Positions 33,167 through 46,299 of a stretch of 64,000 nucleotides of DNA are shown here, one piece after another (position 1 is the first letter of the stretch; every line of letters starts with the position of its first letter). The stretch comes from Cephalopachus bancanus (lineage: Eukaryota > Chordata > Mammalia > Primates > Tarsiidae), in the NCBI GenBank assembly GCA_027257055.1, contig JAPVLO010000019.1, forward strand, positions 11,923,001-11,987,000. Reading direction: 5' to 3'. The notes under the pieces are model-generated. The model saw nothing but the letters and a program-made list of their open reading frames with translations. It did no database searches and was not told where the DNA came from. A program made the translations under genes and the position numbers.

Positions 33167-36100
33167 ATCAATTAACCTCTGGCTAGACTAATTAAGAAAT
33201 GAGAGAATAATCTAATACATAAAATCTGAGATGAAAGAGGAGACATTATAACTAATACCACAGAAATACAAAGGATTATAAAAGACTGCTATGAACTAAT
33301 ATTCAGCAACAAATTGGAACACCTAGAATAAATGGATAAATTCTCACACACATAGAACTTGAGACAGTTGAATCAAGACTAAATAGAAAATCCTTATTCT
33401 TTAGAAGTTCAATGATTTTTAAAAAAAGAAAAGAAAAAAGAGAATAATTAGAAAGTCTTAACAAACTAATAAAAAGTATGGAGATTGAATCAGTAATAAA
33501 ATATCTCCCATCAAAGAAAATCCCCAGAAATAATAGCCTCACTGCTGAATCTTAACAAACATTTAAAGAGGAACTAACACCAATTCTTCTCAAACTCTTC
33601 CAAAAAACTGAAGAGGAGATATTTTCAAACTTATTTTGCAAGACCAACATTACTCTGATACTAAAGCCATACAAGGACACTACAAGAAAATAAAAGGCCA
33701 ATATTCCTGATAAACACAGATGCAAATTCTCTAAAAAAACAAACAATAAAACAAAAACAAAAAAACCTGGCAGATTAAATTCAACAGCACATTAAAAGTG
33801 TCCACCATGATCAAGTGGGATATATCCCAAGAATGAGAGAATGATGTAGTATACTCAAATCTATAAATATGATACACCATATTGGCAGAATCAAAAAGAT
33901 AAAAACTTATGATCATCTCCATAGATATAGAAAAAGCATTTGACAACATTCAACATTTTTTCATGATGAAAACTCTCAATAAATTTGGTATAGAAACAGT
34001 ATTCCTGAACATAATGAAGACTTTATAGGGGGAAAAAACCCCAAATTTAACAGTGAAAAGTTGAAAGCTTTACCTCTGAGGAACAAGAGAGGATGTCTAC
34101 TCTTACCACTATTATTCAACATATTGCTGAAAGTACCAGCCAGAGCAATTACATAAGAGAAAGAAATAAGAGACATCCAAATTGGAAGAAGTTAAATTGC
34201 TCCTTTTTGCCTAAAGAGGAACTAAAAGAGGAACTATATAAATCATCATATTTATATAGAAAAGTCTAAAGATTCTACTAAAAAAACTGTTAGAATTAAT
34301 ATACAGTTTCAGTAAAGTTGCAGGATACAAATCAACATCCAAAAATCAGTAGCATTTCTATACATTAACAACAAACTCTCCAAAAAAGAAATTGAGAAAA
34401 CAATCCCATTTATAATAGCTAAAAAGAATAGGAGTAAATTTTACCTAGAAAATAAAAGGTCTGTACACTCAAAACTATAAAACACTGATGAAAGAAATAG
34501 AAGACACAAAAAAGGACAGATATTCCATGCTTATGAATTGGAAGAATTAACATTGTTAAAATGTCCATACTAACTGAAATGACCTACAGATTCAATGCAA
34601 TTCTTGTGAAAATTCCAAAGACATTTTTACACAGAAGTAGAAAAAAATCTAAAATTTACATGGAATTATGAAAGCCATGGAATAGCCAAAGCAAGCTTGA
34701 GGAAAAAGAACAAAGTTGGAGGCATCACATTATCTGACTTCAAAATGTACTACAAAGCTATAGTAATAAAAACAGCAAGGTATGGTGTAAAAACAAACAC
34801 ATAGACCAATGGAATAGAATATAGAGCCCAGAAAAAAACCAACACAGTTACAGACAATTGATTTTTGATAAAAATGCCAAAAACATGTAAAGAAGAAAGA
34901 ACAGTTTCTTCAATAAATGGTGTTTGGACAACTGTATATCCAAATGCAGAAGAAGAAAAGTCAATTCTTACCTCACACCCTACACAAATATTAACTCAAA
35001 ATATATTAAATACTTAAATGTCAGGCCTGAAACTATAAAATTACTAGAAGAAAACATAAGGAAAAATCTCTGACATTAGTATTGGCAATGATTTTGGGGG
35101 GAGATATGATTTCAAAAGCACAGGCAACATAAGCAAAATAGGCAAGTCAAATTTCATCAAATGAAAAATCTTCTGCACAGTCAAGGAAACAATCAACATG
35201 ATGATGAGACAACCCATAAAATGGGGGAAAAAAACTGTAAAGCATGACATCTGATAAGGAGTTAATATCCAGAATATATAAGAACGTCAAACAACTCCGT
35301 ACCAATAAAACAAATAACCTGATTTTAAAATGGGCAAAAAACCTGAATAGACATTTTTCAAAAGAAGGCATAAATGACCAAAAATTATTTTAAAAAATGC
35401 TCAACATCACTTATCATCAGAGAAAGGCAAATTAAAAACCATGAAGTAATGCTACCCCACACCTGTTAGAATAACTATAATATGAAAAGGAGGAAAGAAA
35501 AATGCTGGTGAGAATGTAGAGAAAAAGAAACGCTTGCACACTGTTGGTGGGAATGCAAATTAGTACAGCCATTATGGAAAATAATATGGAAGTTCCTCAG
35601 AAAATTCAAAATAGAATAACCATATGATCTAGCCATCCTATTACTTGGTATATATTCAAAGAAAGTAAAATTAATATTTCAGTGAGATACCGGCATGTCC
35701 ATGTTCACTGCAGCATTTTTCACAATAGCCAAGATATGGAATCAATCAAGTGTCAATTGATGTATGGACTAATGGATAATAATGTGCTATATAAACACAA
35801 TGGAATACTATTTCATCTTTAAAAAGAAGACAATTTTATATTTTGTGACAAAATGGTGAACTTGAAGCACATTACGTTAAGTAAAATAAACCAGGCACGT
35901 TAGGACAAATATTGATACCACACTCTCTCACTTATATGTGGAATCTAAAAAAACAACAAAAAAAATTGAACTCATAGAAGTAGGGAGTAAAATAGTGGTT
36001 ACCAGTAGATGGGGTATCTCATGGTTGTGGTTGGATAGACGTTGGTTAAAGGATACAAATTTTCAATTAAACAGGAGGAACAAGTTCCAGAGATCTATTC

Positions 36101-36295
36101 TGCAATATGGTAACTATAGTTGATAACAATGTATGGTAGTTTTGAAAATTGCCAAGAAAGTAGATATCAATTCTTCTCATCACAAAAATGATATGTAAAC
36201 TAGCTTGCTTTAACCATTCCAAAATGTATCCCTATCTCAAAACATTTATCATACACAATAAGTAAATACTTTTATTTGTTAATTAATTAAATAAA

Positions 36296-37184
36296 TATAT
36301 AACATATATTTGCCCAAATAAGTTAAAATGAGGTGACACTCTTAAACATCTGGCACAATGTATATCTTCCTAAATGTCAATATCTATTACTTCTTACATG
36401 TCTTTTCATTCATGAGTAAGTAAGCTAAGGCCCTATTTTAAATGTAACATTTTTAAATATTATATAAATATACGTGCATATACAAATATATGTACATTTT
36501 AACTTTCAATTATTTAATATGAAAAGATAATTTCATTTGTGGGTATTATTTTTCTATGAATTATGCAGTTTCCATCTTTGGTTATTTTGACATTACATTT
36601 TGCAGGAAATGAATAGTTTGGATGAACAGCAACAAAAAATATTTGAATATGTATGGCATTTTCAGAATATGAGAAATATAAAAGCTGTGATTCTGTAATA
36701 TCTTTGAAGTTATGATATGTTTGCATATTGTGACTCTTTTCTATTTCTATACGGCCTGCTATGTACCAAGTTACTCAATATTCTTCGGAAATTTTGGAAG
36801 AAAAAGATTATGCACTTAAATGTTCCTGAATGGTAATTATATTTTAAAAAATTAAATCATATGAGAAACATGATGAAATATAAGGAAATATAAGCTTATG
36901 TAGTGTTTTTTAGTGTTTTAGACTAAAAAAGAAATGCATTAGAATATTTTATAAGAATAATTTATGAAGACAACTATATACATAGAAAACAACATGACTC
37001 TAAAAATGGCATTTTATAATATTTTCAGAGATATTTTGTCTTAGTTTTTAGATTCAATATTTCTCACGCTGATATTACTATGTTTATACAAATTTTATTG
37101 TGTGCACATGGGAAGATAATTATGATTAATTATAGAGTGTCTATAGATACATGGTTAATGTATTTAAGTTTAAATACTTACTAT
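36296..37184. other. AT-rich sequence, nothing recognised
   Basis: Strongly AT-rich with short TATA-type repeats. No gene or named repeat. Confidence 0.5.
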
Positions 37185-37528
37185 ACCTTGGAATATTACA
37201 CAACCATAAAAATAATGAAATCCTGTTCTTTGCAACAAAATGGATGGAGCTGGGATACATCATCCTAAGTGAACTGACTCAGAAACAGAAAACCAAACAA
37301 CACATGTTCTTGTTCATATGTGGGCTCTAAATGGTCACAAAGATGGAACTAACAGACACCAATAAGAGGGGAGGAGGGAGGAGGTTTAGATTTCAGAAAC
37401 TACGGGGCACAATGTTCACTGTCTGCAGAATAGGCCGCCTGCGACTCAATCCCCACCACTACACAATATGTCCATGTAATAAATACACGTGTGTACCCCC
37501 TGAATCTAAAATAAAAAACAAAAAACTG
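37185..37528 (+). mobile_element. L1 3' end fragment
   Basis: Begins 'ccttggaatattacacaacc' in the end of ORF2, passes 'ggatggagctgggatacatc' and 'tgaactgactcagaaacag', then a G-rich 3'UTR and TGTACCCCCTGAATCTAAAA. It is an L1PB/L1MA-like 3'UTR, different from the 9.9-16.3 kb L1. Confidence 0.88.
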
Positions 37529-37986
37529 GTACTTCGTAAATTAATTAAAAAATTGTTCATATTCATAATTATGAGTCATATACTACAAGTCTTGCTTTTA
37601 CATATCTGCATGCAGCTAATTCTGTTACTATTTTTTAAAATTATGCACCGTTTTCCTTAGCTTAACCCAAGTCTCCTAGGACATAAAGGAAAAAAATTCT
37701 ATTTTATGTTTTTGTTTAACGAAATTATGACTCATTCCAGTGAGTAAAATAATAAGGTGAAAATTTGGGAGAGTAAGAACCCTTCTCTTTCCTTAAAAAC
37801 TCTCGTAATGAAAGTGGGTTTGCATTTTGTGCGTCTTTGACTTATCAAATAATATTGAGATTTAGGCCATTCTCTAATATATATTTATTCAAGGTCTTTT
37901 CTATAAAAATAGATTGTTTAATTGATATAGCCCTCCTCTATAATTGTATTTAAGCATGCATCTTGATTATAGAAACCTACAATTTT
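37529..37986. other. Unique sequence, nothing recognised
   Basis: AT-rich, no named element. Confidence 0.5.
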
Positions 37987-38000
37987 AAAATAGTACTTAA

Positions 38001-38298
38001 GCCACGCTCGGCGACTCAGCCTGTAATCCCGCGCTTTGGGAGGCTGAGGTGAGTGGATTGCATTGAGCCCGAGGGTTCGAGACCCGCCTGGGCTACTTGG
38101 CGAGACCTCATCTCTACAGTAAATCAAAAATCAGCCGGGCGTGGTAGCGCGCGCCTGTAGTTCCAGCTACTAGGAAGGCTGAGGCGGAAGGATCGCCGGA
38201 GCCCAGCAGGTCGAGGCTGCGGTGGCCGGGAGCAGCCACTGCATTCCAGTCTGGGTGACAGAGTGAGACTCCAACTCAAAAATAAAATAAAATAAAGT
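38001..38298 (+). mobile_element. Alu, lineage-specific type, older branch
   Basis: Perfect 14-bp TSD, AAAATAGTACTTAA, at 37987-38000 and 38299-38312. Retains CTACTTGGCGAGACC, so it predates the 5-nt deletion, but it already has the GTGGCCGGGAGCAGCCAC right arm. Confidence 0.95.
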
Positions 38299-38312
38299 AA
38301 AATAGTACTTAA

Positions 38313-41300
38313 AATATTCCTCTTCATCACCTTTATAATTATCAGCTACATTCACTAACACTAATTTTTTCACCTGCAACAAGGGTATAAGATTTGAAGT
38401 CTTGTATCTAATGTTGGCTTTGTAGATGATGAAGTTGTCAGCAACTTAATTTTATCACAGAAGGGTTTTTATACTATTTTGTACCCAATTCTTCAGGGGG
38501 AAAAAAACCCATTATATATTGTTTTTAAGGCATGATTTTCAATGACTTCATAGCTTTTTATTTATTTTTATACAATATAACTGTTTTATAAAAGGCCAGT
38601 GAAGGCATTTAGGTATTTTCTCATTTTTCAATATAAATCAATATCCTATATGGTCTTTGTAAAAATATTTATTTCTTAAGATAAAATTATTCAAACAAAA
38701 GTTTTTTTTACTCAATATGTGTCATTTTGTTAAGAATATTAATATATCTTATCTCACTGCCTCAAAAATTGTAGCAAATTGTACTCTCTCCAGTAATACA
38801 ACAGGATCTATTCCACTCATTCGTGGAATAGAGTAGAATAGAGTGGAGAAAATGATGTTTTATTATTGTTTTAATTTTTTTATCAGGTACCAATGATTTG
38901 AATATTAATTATATGCTTATTTCCATTTTGTATACATCTGTTTATTGCATGTCATACAGTATTTGGATTTTATGGTTAAAAGACAGCTTTTTGCTTCACT
39001 GGAAAACTTCAATAACTTTATATTCTGGATGACATACTATTTACTTAAAGTAACAGGATTTTCTCCGTCATAATTTATGTTTCATATGTTGGACACATTT
39101 AATTTGCAAAAAAGTAACCAGCAAGTGACTGATTATCTTGAAAATGCAAACTCGATATCCTATAGATAAAAAGATTCTTCTATTTCAGTTCATATATCAG
39201 CTATTACACAAGACCATATAGTGGCAAATTTATTATTTAAGTAGGTACATGGATAAATCTAATTATATTCAAGAAATATTTAAATACTATTGGTTCTAAA
39301 ACAAGCAAAAGTTTAGTTCTTTATTATGCTATTTATCCTCATTCCTTTTCCTCCATGCTAATGAATATAGTAGAAATACATCGTGCATGGCTAATAAATT
39401 AGTCTTAAATCTCCTATGATCTTTTTAAGAAAGGTGATTTGGTTCCCAGGTAATATGAATTTGATTATATTTAGTTGACCATAGTGCTTTTATTTTAAAT
39501 GCTTTGAGTTTCCATTGTGATTTCTTTTTTTAAAAAAAGCAGTCTGCACTGTCTTGGAAAAGATTACCTTATTAAGGTGACTTACAGTTTATTTTTAGCA
39601 TGTAAAAAGATAATTTTTTTGTTTTAAGTTGACACACCTGCCAAAGTGAGGATAAATTGATAAAATAGCAGTTTGGCAAACTTTCTCAGAAACTTGATAG
39701 CAAAGCTACATAACTTGGATTCAAATATTTTACTCAAGAAAGTTAATGAAAAATATACATATGTGTCTAATTTAATGCATTTTTCTCAAGAATTGAAGCA
39801 AACAAAATGATACAAAAATATCACAAGCAAAAATCTATTTTTAAATAATAAAATATAAAACATAAAATCTATATTTCAATATAGTATTGTATTATATTAC
39901 TAAAGTATATCATCTGACTATTTTCAGATGAATGAGGTAGCTTACATCATTTAAACCTTGGAAATAATAGTTATTTGTATTTTTCTGAAAAATTCAGTTA
40001 AATTAGTTCATATTAACTCGATAGCTTATAATGATCTGGTGCCATGAGAAAAACATTTCTTAAATGCAAAGAATTGTTTTAAGCTTTTGAGATGAGATCA
40101 GTATATTTATAAACATTTGGGCACTCATGGTTGCATATTTACAATATAATCTAGATAAGTATATAATTTTGAGTAACAATCATTGTCATAAAATGTGTTT
40201 TAAAGTTACATAAATAAAATAATTATCATAGCTTTCTTATTATATAAAGAGAACTGTATTTGCCACTGAAGGTGAATTATTACTTCATAGTAACAAGGTG
40301 ATTTATAAAATTCTAAAAGCTTAATTATTTTCCTTACATGGTTTTTGTTAAAAATCATAATTTCTTTTTATGGCTATATATACAAATACAGTGCGTTAAT
40401 CAAGCAATCATTAAGACTATTTTCTAGTCAAATTCAGCATATTTGCATAAAATGCTTGTACAAATTTTAGTATATTTCATCATTTTCTCTAATAGGAAAT
40501 AAGAACAAATCTATTTATCATAGAATCTAAGTATGAACACACACACATACACACACCTGCAAGCACAAACAAACATCTAATTTTCAGATGGGGAAAGACT
40601 TTTGAATCCTTACAGGGAATGGAGAGATGTCAACAATTTCATGCCAATGAAACATGTAAGTCAGAATATATAACACATTAACTTACTACTCAAAATACCA
40701 AAGTATTATTCAGTCTGTAATATATTCTGTTAATTTTTAGCTCTTGTCCAGTCCTTCTTTTTCCTTTTCAATGATGAAACTAATTCTGACATACAATGTA
40801 ATGCTGAAGGAAAAGGCTGAAGGAAAAAAATAAAAATAATTAGTATGTATACTCTTCAGGTTTATTTATGGTCGCATTCTCTTCTCGCTTTTTTTTTGTG
40901 GGAAATGTTCATTTTGTGAGAAAAGTAATGCCTTGTGAGAAAAGATGCTGCCTTTTCCAGCACTTTCTGGCACTGAGTTAGGATGAGGAGAAACTTTCTA
41001 AAGAAAAATCTAAAGTTATCTACAAAAAAGCCAGCCATATATAGAAAAGTTATCTACATAAAAGCCAGCCATATTTAGACCAAGTTTCCCTTTTCTAATG
41101 AGCCCCACCAATGGGTCAGAAGAAAGCTAATGCCCCATTGACTGAGATTCCCTTTTATGCTGATGCCTCTGCTGGGGGTCTACAGCCTCTGTGTCAGCTC
41201 ACTGTCTTCCCCATCTTGGCTTCACATTTCTTGAAGAGTAAGCAAGGTTTTAAATCAGACCACAGTTTGGGGAGCTGCCAAGTCAGCTGCAGCACTGCAA

Positions 41301-42166
41301 GGTAATATACCCCACTGTGCCACAAAGTAATTCATTTCTGAGTAGTTCATTATGTTTCCTCTAAATTAGCATGATTTAAAGGTGACCTAAAACAAACTAA
41401 CAGATATATATCCTTTGTAAATAACATCCCAAATCCACAACCAGATTATTACCTGATGTAGGTTAACATGTTGCCACTTTTGAACAGTTTTCTTCCTTAC
41501 AGAAAGTCTATACATTCCTGCCATCAATAAACTAGCTCTTTGGTGTGAAACCCTTCCTGCACATGTCTAAATATAAACTTGAACTTAATAAACTTTTGAG
41601 AAATACCACATGTGACATAATAAAGTACTATTTTGTATTACAGCACTTTCTCCCTCCCCACGTCAAACAAGAACATAGTTTTTGCTCAGTCAGTTCCAGG
41701 TCTCCCATTTGAAGAAAAAAGAGAGAGAGAGTGTGACTTTTTTCTTTCTTTCTTGTTTTAAACATGGAGCATGTATTGCTTGTTTTATTAGTTTTTAACT
41801 GCAGTGTCCTCAAAAACGATAACACTGTCAATAACAGTTTCTCAAAAGGCGTGGTAGAACTTCCTGATTAGATATTTTGTTCTTTCTTTAAGTTTCTGAA
41901 CACTTATCCTTTAATCGAGGAACATCGCTGTCATGGTAACATTCTCCATCTAGGTAAGAGCACAGAAGATTTTATAATTGCCTCCTCAGCCACTTGTTGA
42001 GAGTCACAAGTATTCCTTCTACCAAAGAAGACAAGGCTATTGTTTGATTTCATGTTTTTTTTTAAATCCGCAAATAAAATAGTCGTTTATGTTTTGGGGA
42101 TTTTTTTTTCCCCCTCTTAAAACACAGCAGTGTGTGAGAATTTACAAATGTATCTCCAGGAGATTA
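38313..42166. other. Long AT-rich unique stretch
   Basis: Almost 4 kb without a recognisable transposable element, the longest such stretch here. It holds a 10-bp-arm hairpin at 38807-38832 (TCTATTCCAC/GTGGAATAGA), a short (CA)n near 40538-40556, a tandem duplication at 41012-41078, and a GC-richer patch at about 41080-41300 that I cannot assign. No coding frame shows family resemblance. Confidence 0.5.
41012..41078. repeat. 33-bp tandem duplication, 34-bp period
   Basis: 41012-41044 and 41046-41078 share AAAGTTATCTACA, then AAAGCCAGCCATAT, with two mismatches. Confidence 0.92.
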
Positions 42167-42181
42167 GAAAACTTGGTCACA

Positions 42182-42486
42182 GCCGGGCTTGGTGGCTCAG
42201 CCTGTAATCCCGCGCCTTTGGGAGGCTGAGGTGAGTGGATTGCCTGAGCCCGCGGGTTCGAGACCTGCCTGGGCAGCAAGACCTCATCTCTACAATAAAT
42301 CAAAAAATCAGCCGGGCATGGTAGCGCATGCCTGTAATCCCGGCTACTTGAAAGGCTGAGGCGGAGGGATCGCCAGAGCCCGGCAGGTCGAGGCTGTCGT
42401 GGCCGGGAGCGGCCACTGCACTCCAGTCTGGGCCACAGAGTGAGACTCCATACTCAAAAAAAAAAAAAAAAGAAAGAAAGAAAAAA
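42182..42486 (+). mobile_element. Young Alu (near consensus)
   Basis: A complete dimer with the 5-nt deletion, box-B-like GGGTTCGAGACC, and right-arm hairpin GTGGCCGGGAGCGGCCAC. TSD GAAAACTTGGTCACA at 42167-42181 and 42487-42501, one mismatch. Confidence 0.95.
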
Positions 42487-42805
42487 GAAAACTCGGTCAC
42501 AATGTTGGTTTGACATTGACTTTCTTGGTGGCTTTGACCCTTGGATAATTTTTAGTTACTCTTGCTCTTAGCTAAATGCATGTCCATAATGGTAAAAGTC
42601 TCTGCTGGTCCATTTTAGATGGCTCTTCAAACAGATAACTAACATCAAATATAATAGAGTGGGTTGTTTTTTAATATATGCTTAGATGAATCATGTTTTT
42701 CTTATATGATTAATCTGAGTTAAAGTAAATAGTGCATGTAAAATTTTTAACTAAAGAAATGAAGGAAAAAACAGGTAAAAGCAAGGATAAAACAACTTCC
42801 TTAAT

Positions 42806-43093
42806 TTTTTTTTTTTTTTTTGAGTTGGAGTCTCACTCTGTCGCCCAGACTGGAGTGCAGTGGCCGCTCCCGGCCACCGCAGTCTCGACCTGCTGGACTC
42901 CGGCGATCCTTCCGCCTCAGCCTTCCGAGTAGCTGGAATTACAGGCATGCGCTACCACGCCCGGCTGATTTTTTGATATATTGTAGAGATGAGGTCTCGC
43001 TGCCCAGGCAGGTCTCGAACCCGCGGGCTCAGGCAATCCACTCACCTCAGCCTCCCAAAGGCGCGGGATTACAGGTTGAGCCACTGAGCCCGG
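42806..43093 (-). mobile_element. Young Alu, antisense
   Basis: Antisense dimer with poly(T) at the left and GAGCCCGGC at the right. 5-nt-deletion subfamily. TSD TTCCTTAAT at 42797-42805 and 43095-43103. Very close to the plus-strand copy at 42182, so the two form an inverted Alu pair about 320 bp apart. Confidence 0.95.
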
Positions 43094-43103
43094 CTTCCTT
43101 AAT

Positions 43104-44312
43104 ATTTTAAAGCCTTACTAAAATAGTATAAAAGAGTTAAAATACACATCTTAAAAATCAGTAATTTTTATGTATATTTAAAAATAATTTTCATTAGAAA
43201 AGTAATTACTTAATCATGCAGCATACAAACATGAGAAAATTGTTTTGTAATTCTTTAGAATAATCATGACACCATATTTTAAAATAAAATAAGTTTGTGA
43301 GTCAAAAAAAGTTTGGAAAATGCCTGATTCAATAAACTGGTTGTCAGTGCTCTTATGTTATAAGTGAAGAACGATGCGTTCTTCAAGTGTAGTCAAACAT
43401 AGTCTTAAGTAGGATCCTACTTTGGTTTATGTTGACATGAAGATTTTGCACTGGACTAAACTACCCTTCGCAGACCTGCTCCCACAGGATTTTTTTTCTG
43501 TTGAAAACACTCTGAAAACCATTGTCAATCCTCTTCCCCTTCAATGCAGAGCATTCCAGACAACTCAGTCCATGTTCCCAAGTTTTCCTGCAAAATAAAG
43601 CTTAATTGTAGCTCTTGTACATGCGTGTTATTTAAATGCTGGTTTATTTACTGATACACTTTTCATTCTAAGTGAACTTATCACCTAATTTCTAATTTAG
43701 ATAATGTATCTGTCTATGTTGTATTGAATCAACCTAAATATCATGGACAACAAAACCTAACACCGCATTTAAATATGCTTGCCCCATGTCCATTTGGCAA
43801 GGGTGTACTGCTAAGCCTGATTTTCCATCAATTCAACCCTTCTATTTCTGCCCACTCTTATCAAGGCAAGTAGAAAAATTCACTTTAAATTTGACTTCAT
43901 TCACTTATTAATTACCCCACTGAGAAAGTTGAAACTCTTTAGCAGACAACCTGCAAGCAATTTTCTGTGATAGAGTCTGCCTTTGCCTTTTTGTGGAAAT
44001 CTTTCATACTGAAACAGATGAAAAGACACCATATATTTTCCAAAAAAATACATATAGAATCAGAAATTATTATTTTAAAAAACAGCAAATTTTCAGAAAT
44101 TTCTGAAAATCTACTTTTGATAAAAAGACTTATTGGGATTGTGTTTAAGACACACTGACACTCATAATTTTGCTCAATTTTCGGAAAATGTTCATTGAGA
44201 ACTTGTTATATGAAAATCATTCAGCTAGGTGCTGTCAGAATTGCAAAAATTGATGAGATTAAGAGTTAATTAGGAGTTAATGATGATTAAGAGTTAATTT
44301 GTTCTCCTATAA
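43104..44312. other. AT-rich sequence, nothing recognised
   Basis: No gene or named element. Just before the next Alu, GATTAAGAGTTAATT occurs twice about 30 bp apart (about 44258-44300). Confidence 0.5.
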
Positions 44313-44324
44313 TCTGGTGAGGGG

Positions 44325-44613
44325 CTGGGCTCAGTGGCTCAGCCTGTAATCCCGCGCCTTTGGGAGGCTGAGGTGAGTGGATTGCCTGAGCCCGCGGATT
44401 CGAGACCCGCCTGGGCAGTGAGACCTCATCTCTACAATAAATCAAAAAATCAGCCGGGCGTGGTAGCGCATGCCTGTAATTCCGGCTACTTGGAAGGCTG
44501 AGGCGGAAGGATCGCCGGAGCCCAGCAGTTCGAGGCTGCGGTGGCCGGGAACAGCCACTGCACTCCAGTCTGGGTGACAGAGTGAGACTCCGATTCAAAA
44601 AAAAAAAAAAATT
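44325..44613 (+). mobile_element. Young Alu
   Basis: 5-nt-deletion subfamily. Perfect 12-bp TSD, ATCTGGTGAGGG, at 44313-44324 and 44614-44625. Confidence 0.95.
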
Positions 44614-44625
44614 ATCTGGTGAGGG

Positions 44626-46299
44626 ATAGGTAGGTGTTAGGGAAACCTATTTCCTACCAAGAACACAGCTAGAGTGGAGACAAGAAGTACAATGGATAGT
44701 TTGTAAAAAGTAATTTTACATTATTTAATTATAATAAACGATAATAGCTATAATCATATAAATACAGATTAATATAATAGCAAATTACAATGGTTTTGTT
44801 TGGTTTTAAGTTTAGGATACAGAAAGTAAAAGCACAATGAAATAATTTTGGCTTTTGGTTATAGGATTTATACAGGACATTGAGTGTACATTTTGAATAT
44901 CAGATATACAACCCTTAGACACAGAAAATGTCTTGAGATGTTCTGTTTATTGATTGATAAAGTTAATAAAAATATACTTGGATTAATAAGCATTATAAAA
45001 TACCTAACCGGTGGAAGAAATACACGAAAGAAATGAGTCATTCAAGGCAGAACATGTAATAAGTACTATGTTAGGGAAACAAAGAAACAAGAGAAGAGAC
45101 ATAGTATAATTCTGATAGATTAGGGGGCGTGAGCTCTTTTGTAGAGTTGTTGACGATTGAGCTAGGCCTTTAAAGGATAGGTGGATTCAGGATGAATAAA
45201 AATAACTTGTGTGTATTTCCATGGAAAGGAAATTAAAATAATGCCTTATAGACACGTTCAAGGACAAATGAATATGCTCAACAAAGCTTTATATTTTTAG
45301 ACCTGATCTGAAACATGTTTGTATACATGTTTAAATCAGTAACAACCAAGTCATTTTCCTTGGGACTGAGCCACGGTAGTTTAGGTTTAAGATTGAGATT
45401 AATTTAGTAGGCCAGTGATAAAGTAATTTTGAGATGTCATGTTTGTGCTTATCACTTATTATTAATTATTTATGCTTGCAAAGCATATTTGTTTATGTTT
45501 ATATCCTTCTCTTGTAAATATGGAACAAGTATAACTGCATTGATCTGCATCCCAGTGTTCTGCTACCCTGACAACTCTCTGATCAGAGTTGAAGGCTCTT
45601 TCCATCAGCCAAATTGATTGCAAGTGACAATTGACAAAGTGGCTAATCAGAGCACTAGTCAGTTCCCCTCAGTGCAGACACTATCCAATCAGATAGACCC
45701 TCACTGGCAAAGGAGAAACAAAATTAGAAGGAAAAAAACCAGGGATATTCTCCTCTACATTCTTTAATGAAACGAACTAACAACCAGATACTGACAAATA
45801 GATTTTTTTCCATTTAAATATATGCTCTAAAATAAATCAGAAGACTGCCATAGTCTTTAACATCAATTCACACATTGATATTATATAGATTGCATTCTAT
45901 TACATTATGTTGTTACTATACTTATATACGTTGAAAATTTTCTATTTTGGCTACTTGCTTTTAGACTGATTTCCATTCTATAGTGAAGAGCATATTAATA
46001 CAATATAGTGCATAATTATTTAAAAACTAAAGCAATGGAATTTTTAGTTTCAAATTTAAAAAGGCTATCGTCTTGCGTGCTTAATACTTTTCACATATAT
46101 CATGGATCACTGAAGAATGGGTAAGTTCTGGCTAAACAAGTATTTAAGTTAGTAGAAAAATAAATGTATTAGCTTAAAAATAAATCAAACATCAAAATAA
46201 AGAGCATCCAATTTAATTTCCCCAAATCATTTTTCATTTATTTACTTATTAATTTATGTCAGTATAACCTTCGGATTTTTACTTTTCAATGAGTTATAA
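44626..46299. other. AT-rich sequence, possible weak L2
   Basis: A faint antisense L2 resemblance at about 45060-45190 (GAGCTAGGCCTTTAAAGGAT). Nothing else recognised. Confidence 0.4.

Larger units (their letters stand above)
29279..36295 (+). mobile_element. Old near full-length L1M-type element
   Basis: It starts GGCATCAGCAAGATGGGAC and passes 'ttgaagagggtaggaaggac', landmarks of older primate/mammalian L1 5' ends. A minisatellite-like block fills 29570-30720. ORF1-like sequence lies at about 31300-31700 and ORF2-like sequence at about 31800-35960, both with many stops. The reverse transcriptase neighbourhood is visible as 'ggatgtctactcttaccact' near 34093, but the catalytic FADD is destroyed (TTTTTGCCTAAAG, 34204). 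The 3'UTR has GGTAACTATAGTTGATAACA near 36110, as in L1MA/L1MB types. Two Alus sit inside. With those removed it is about 6.4 kb, unusually complete for its divergence. Confidence 0.85.

Noticed and set aside
38807..38832. GGAATAGAGTAGAATAGAGTGG-like stretch, possibly satellite-like (GGAAT)n
   Set aside because: Only two or three loose units plus a 10-bp hairpin. Too short for a satellite.
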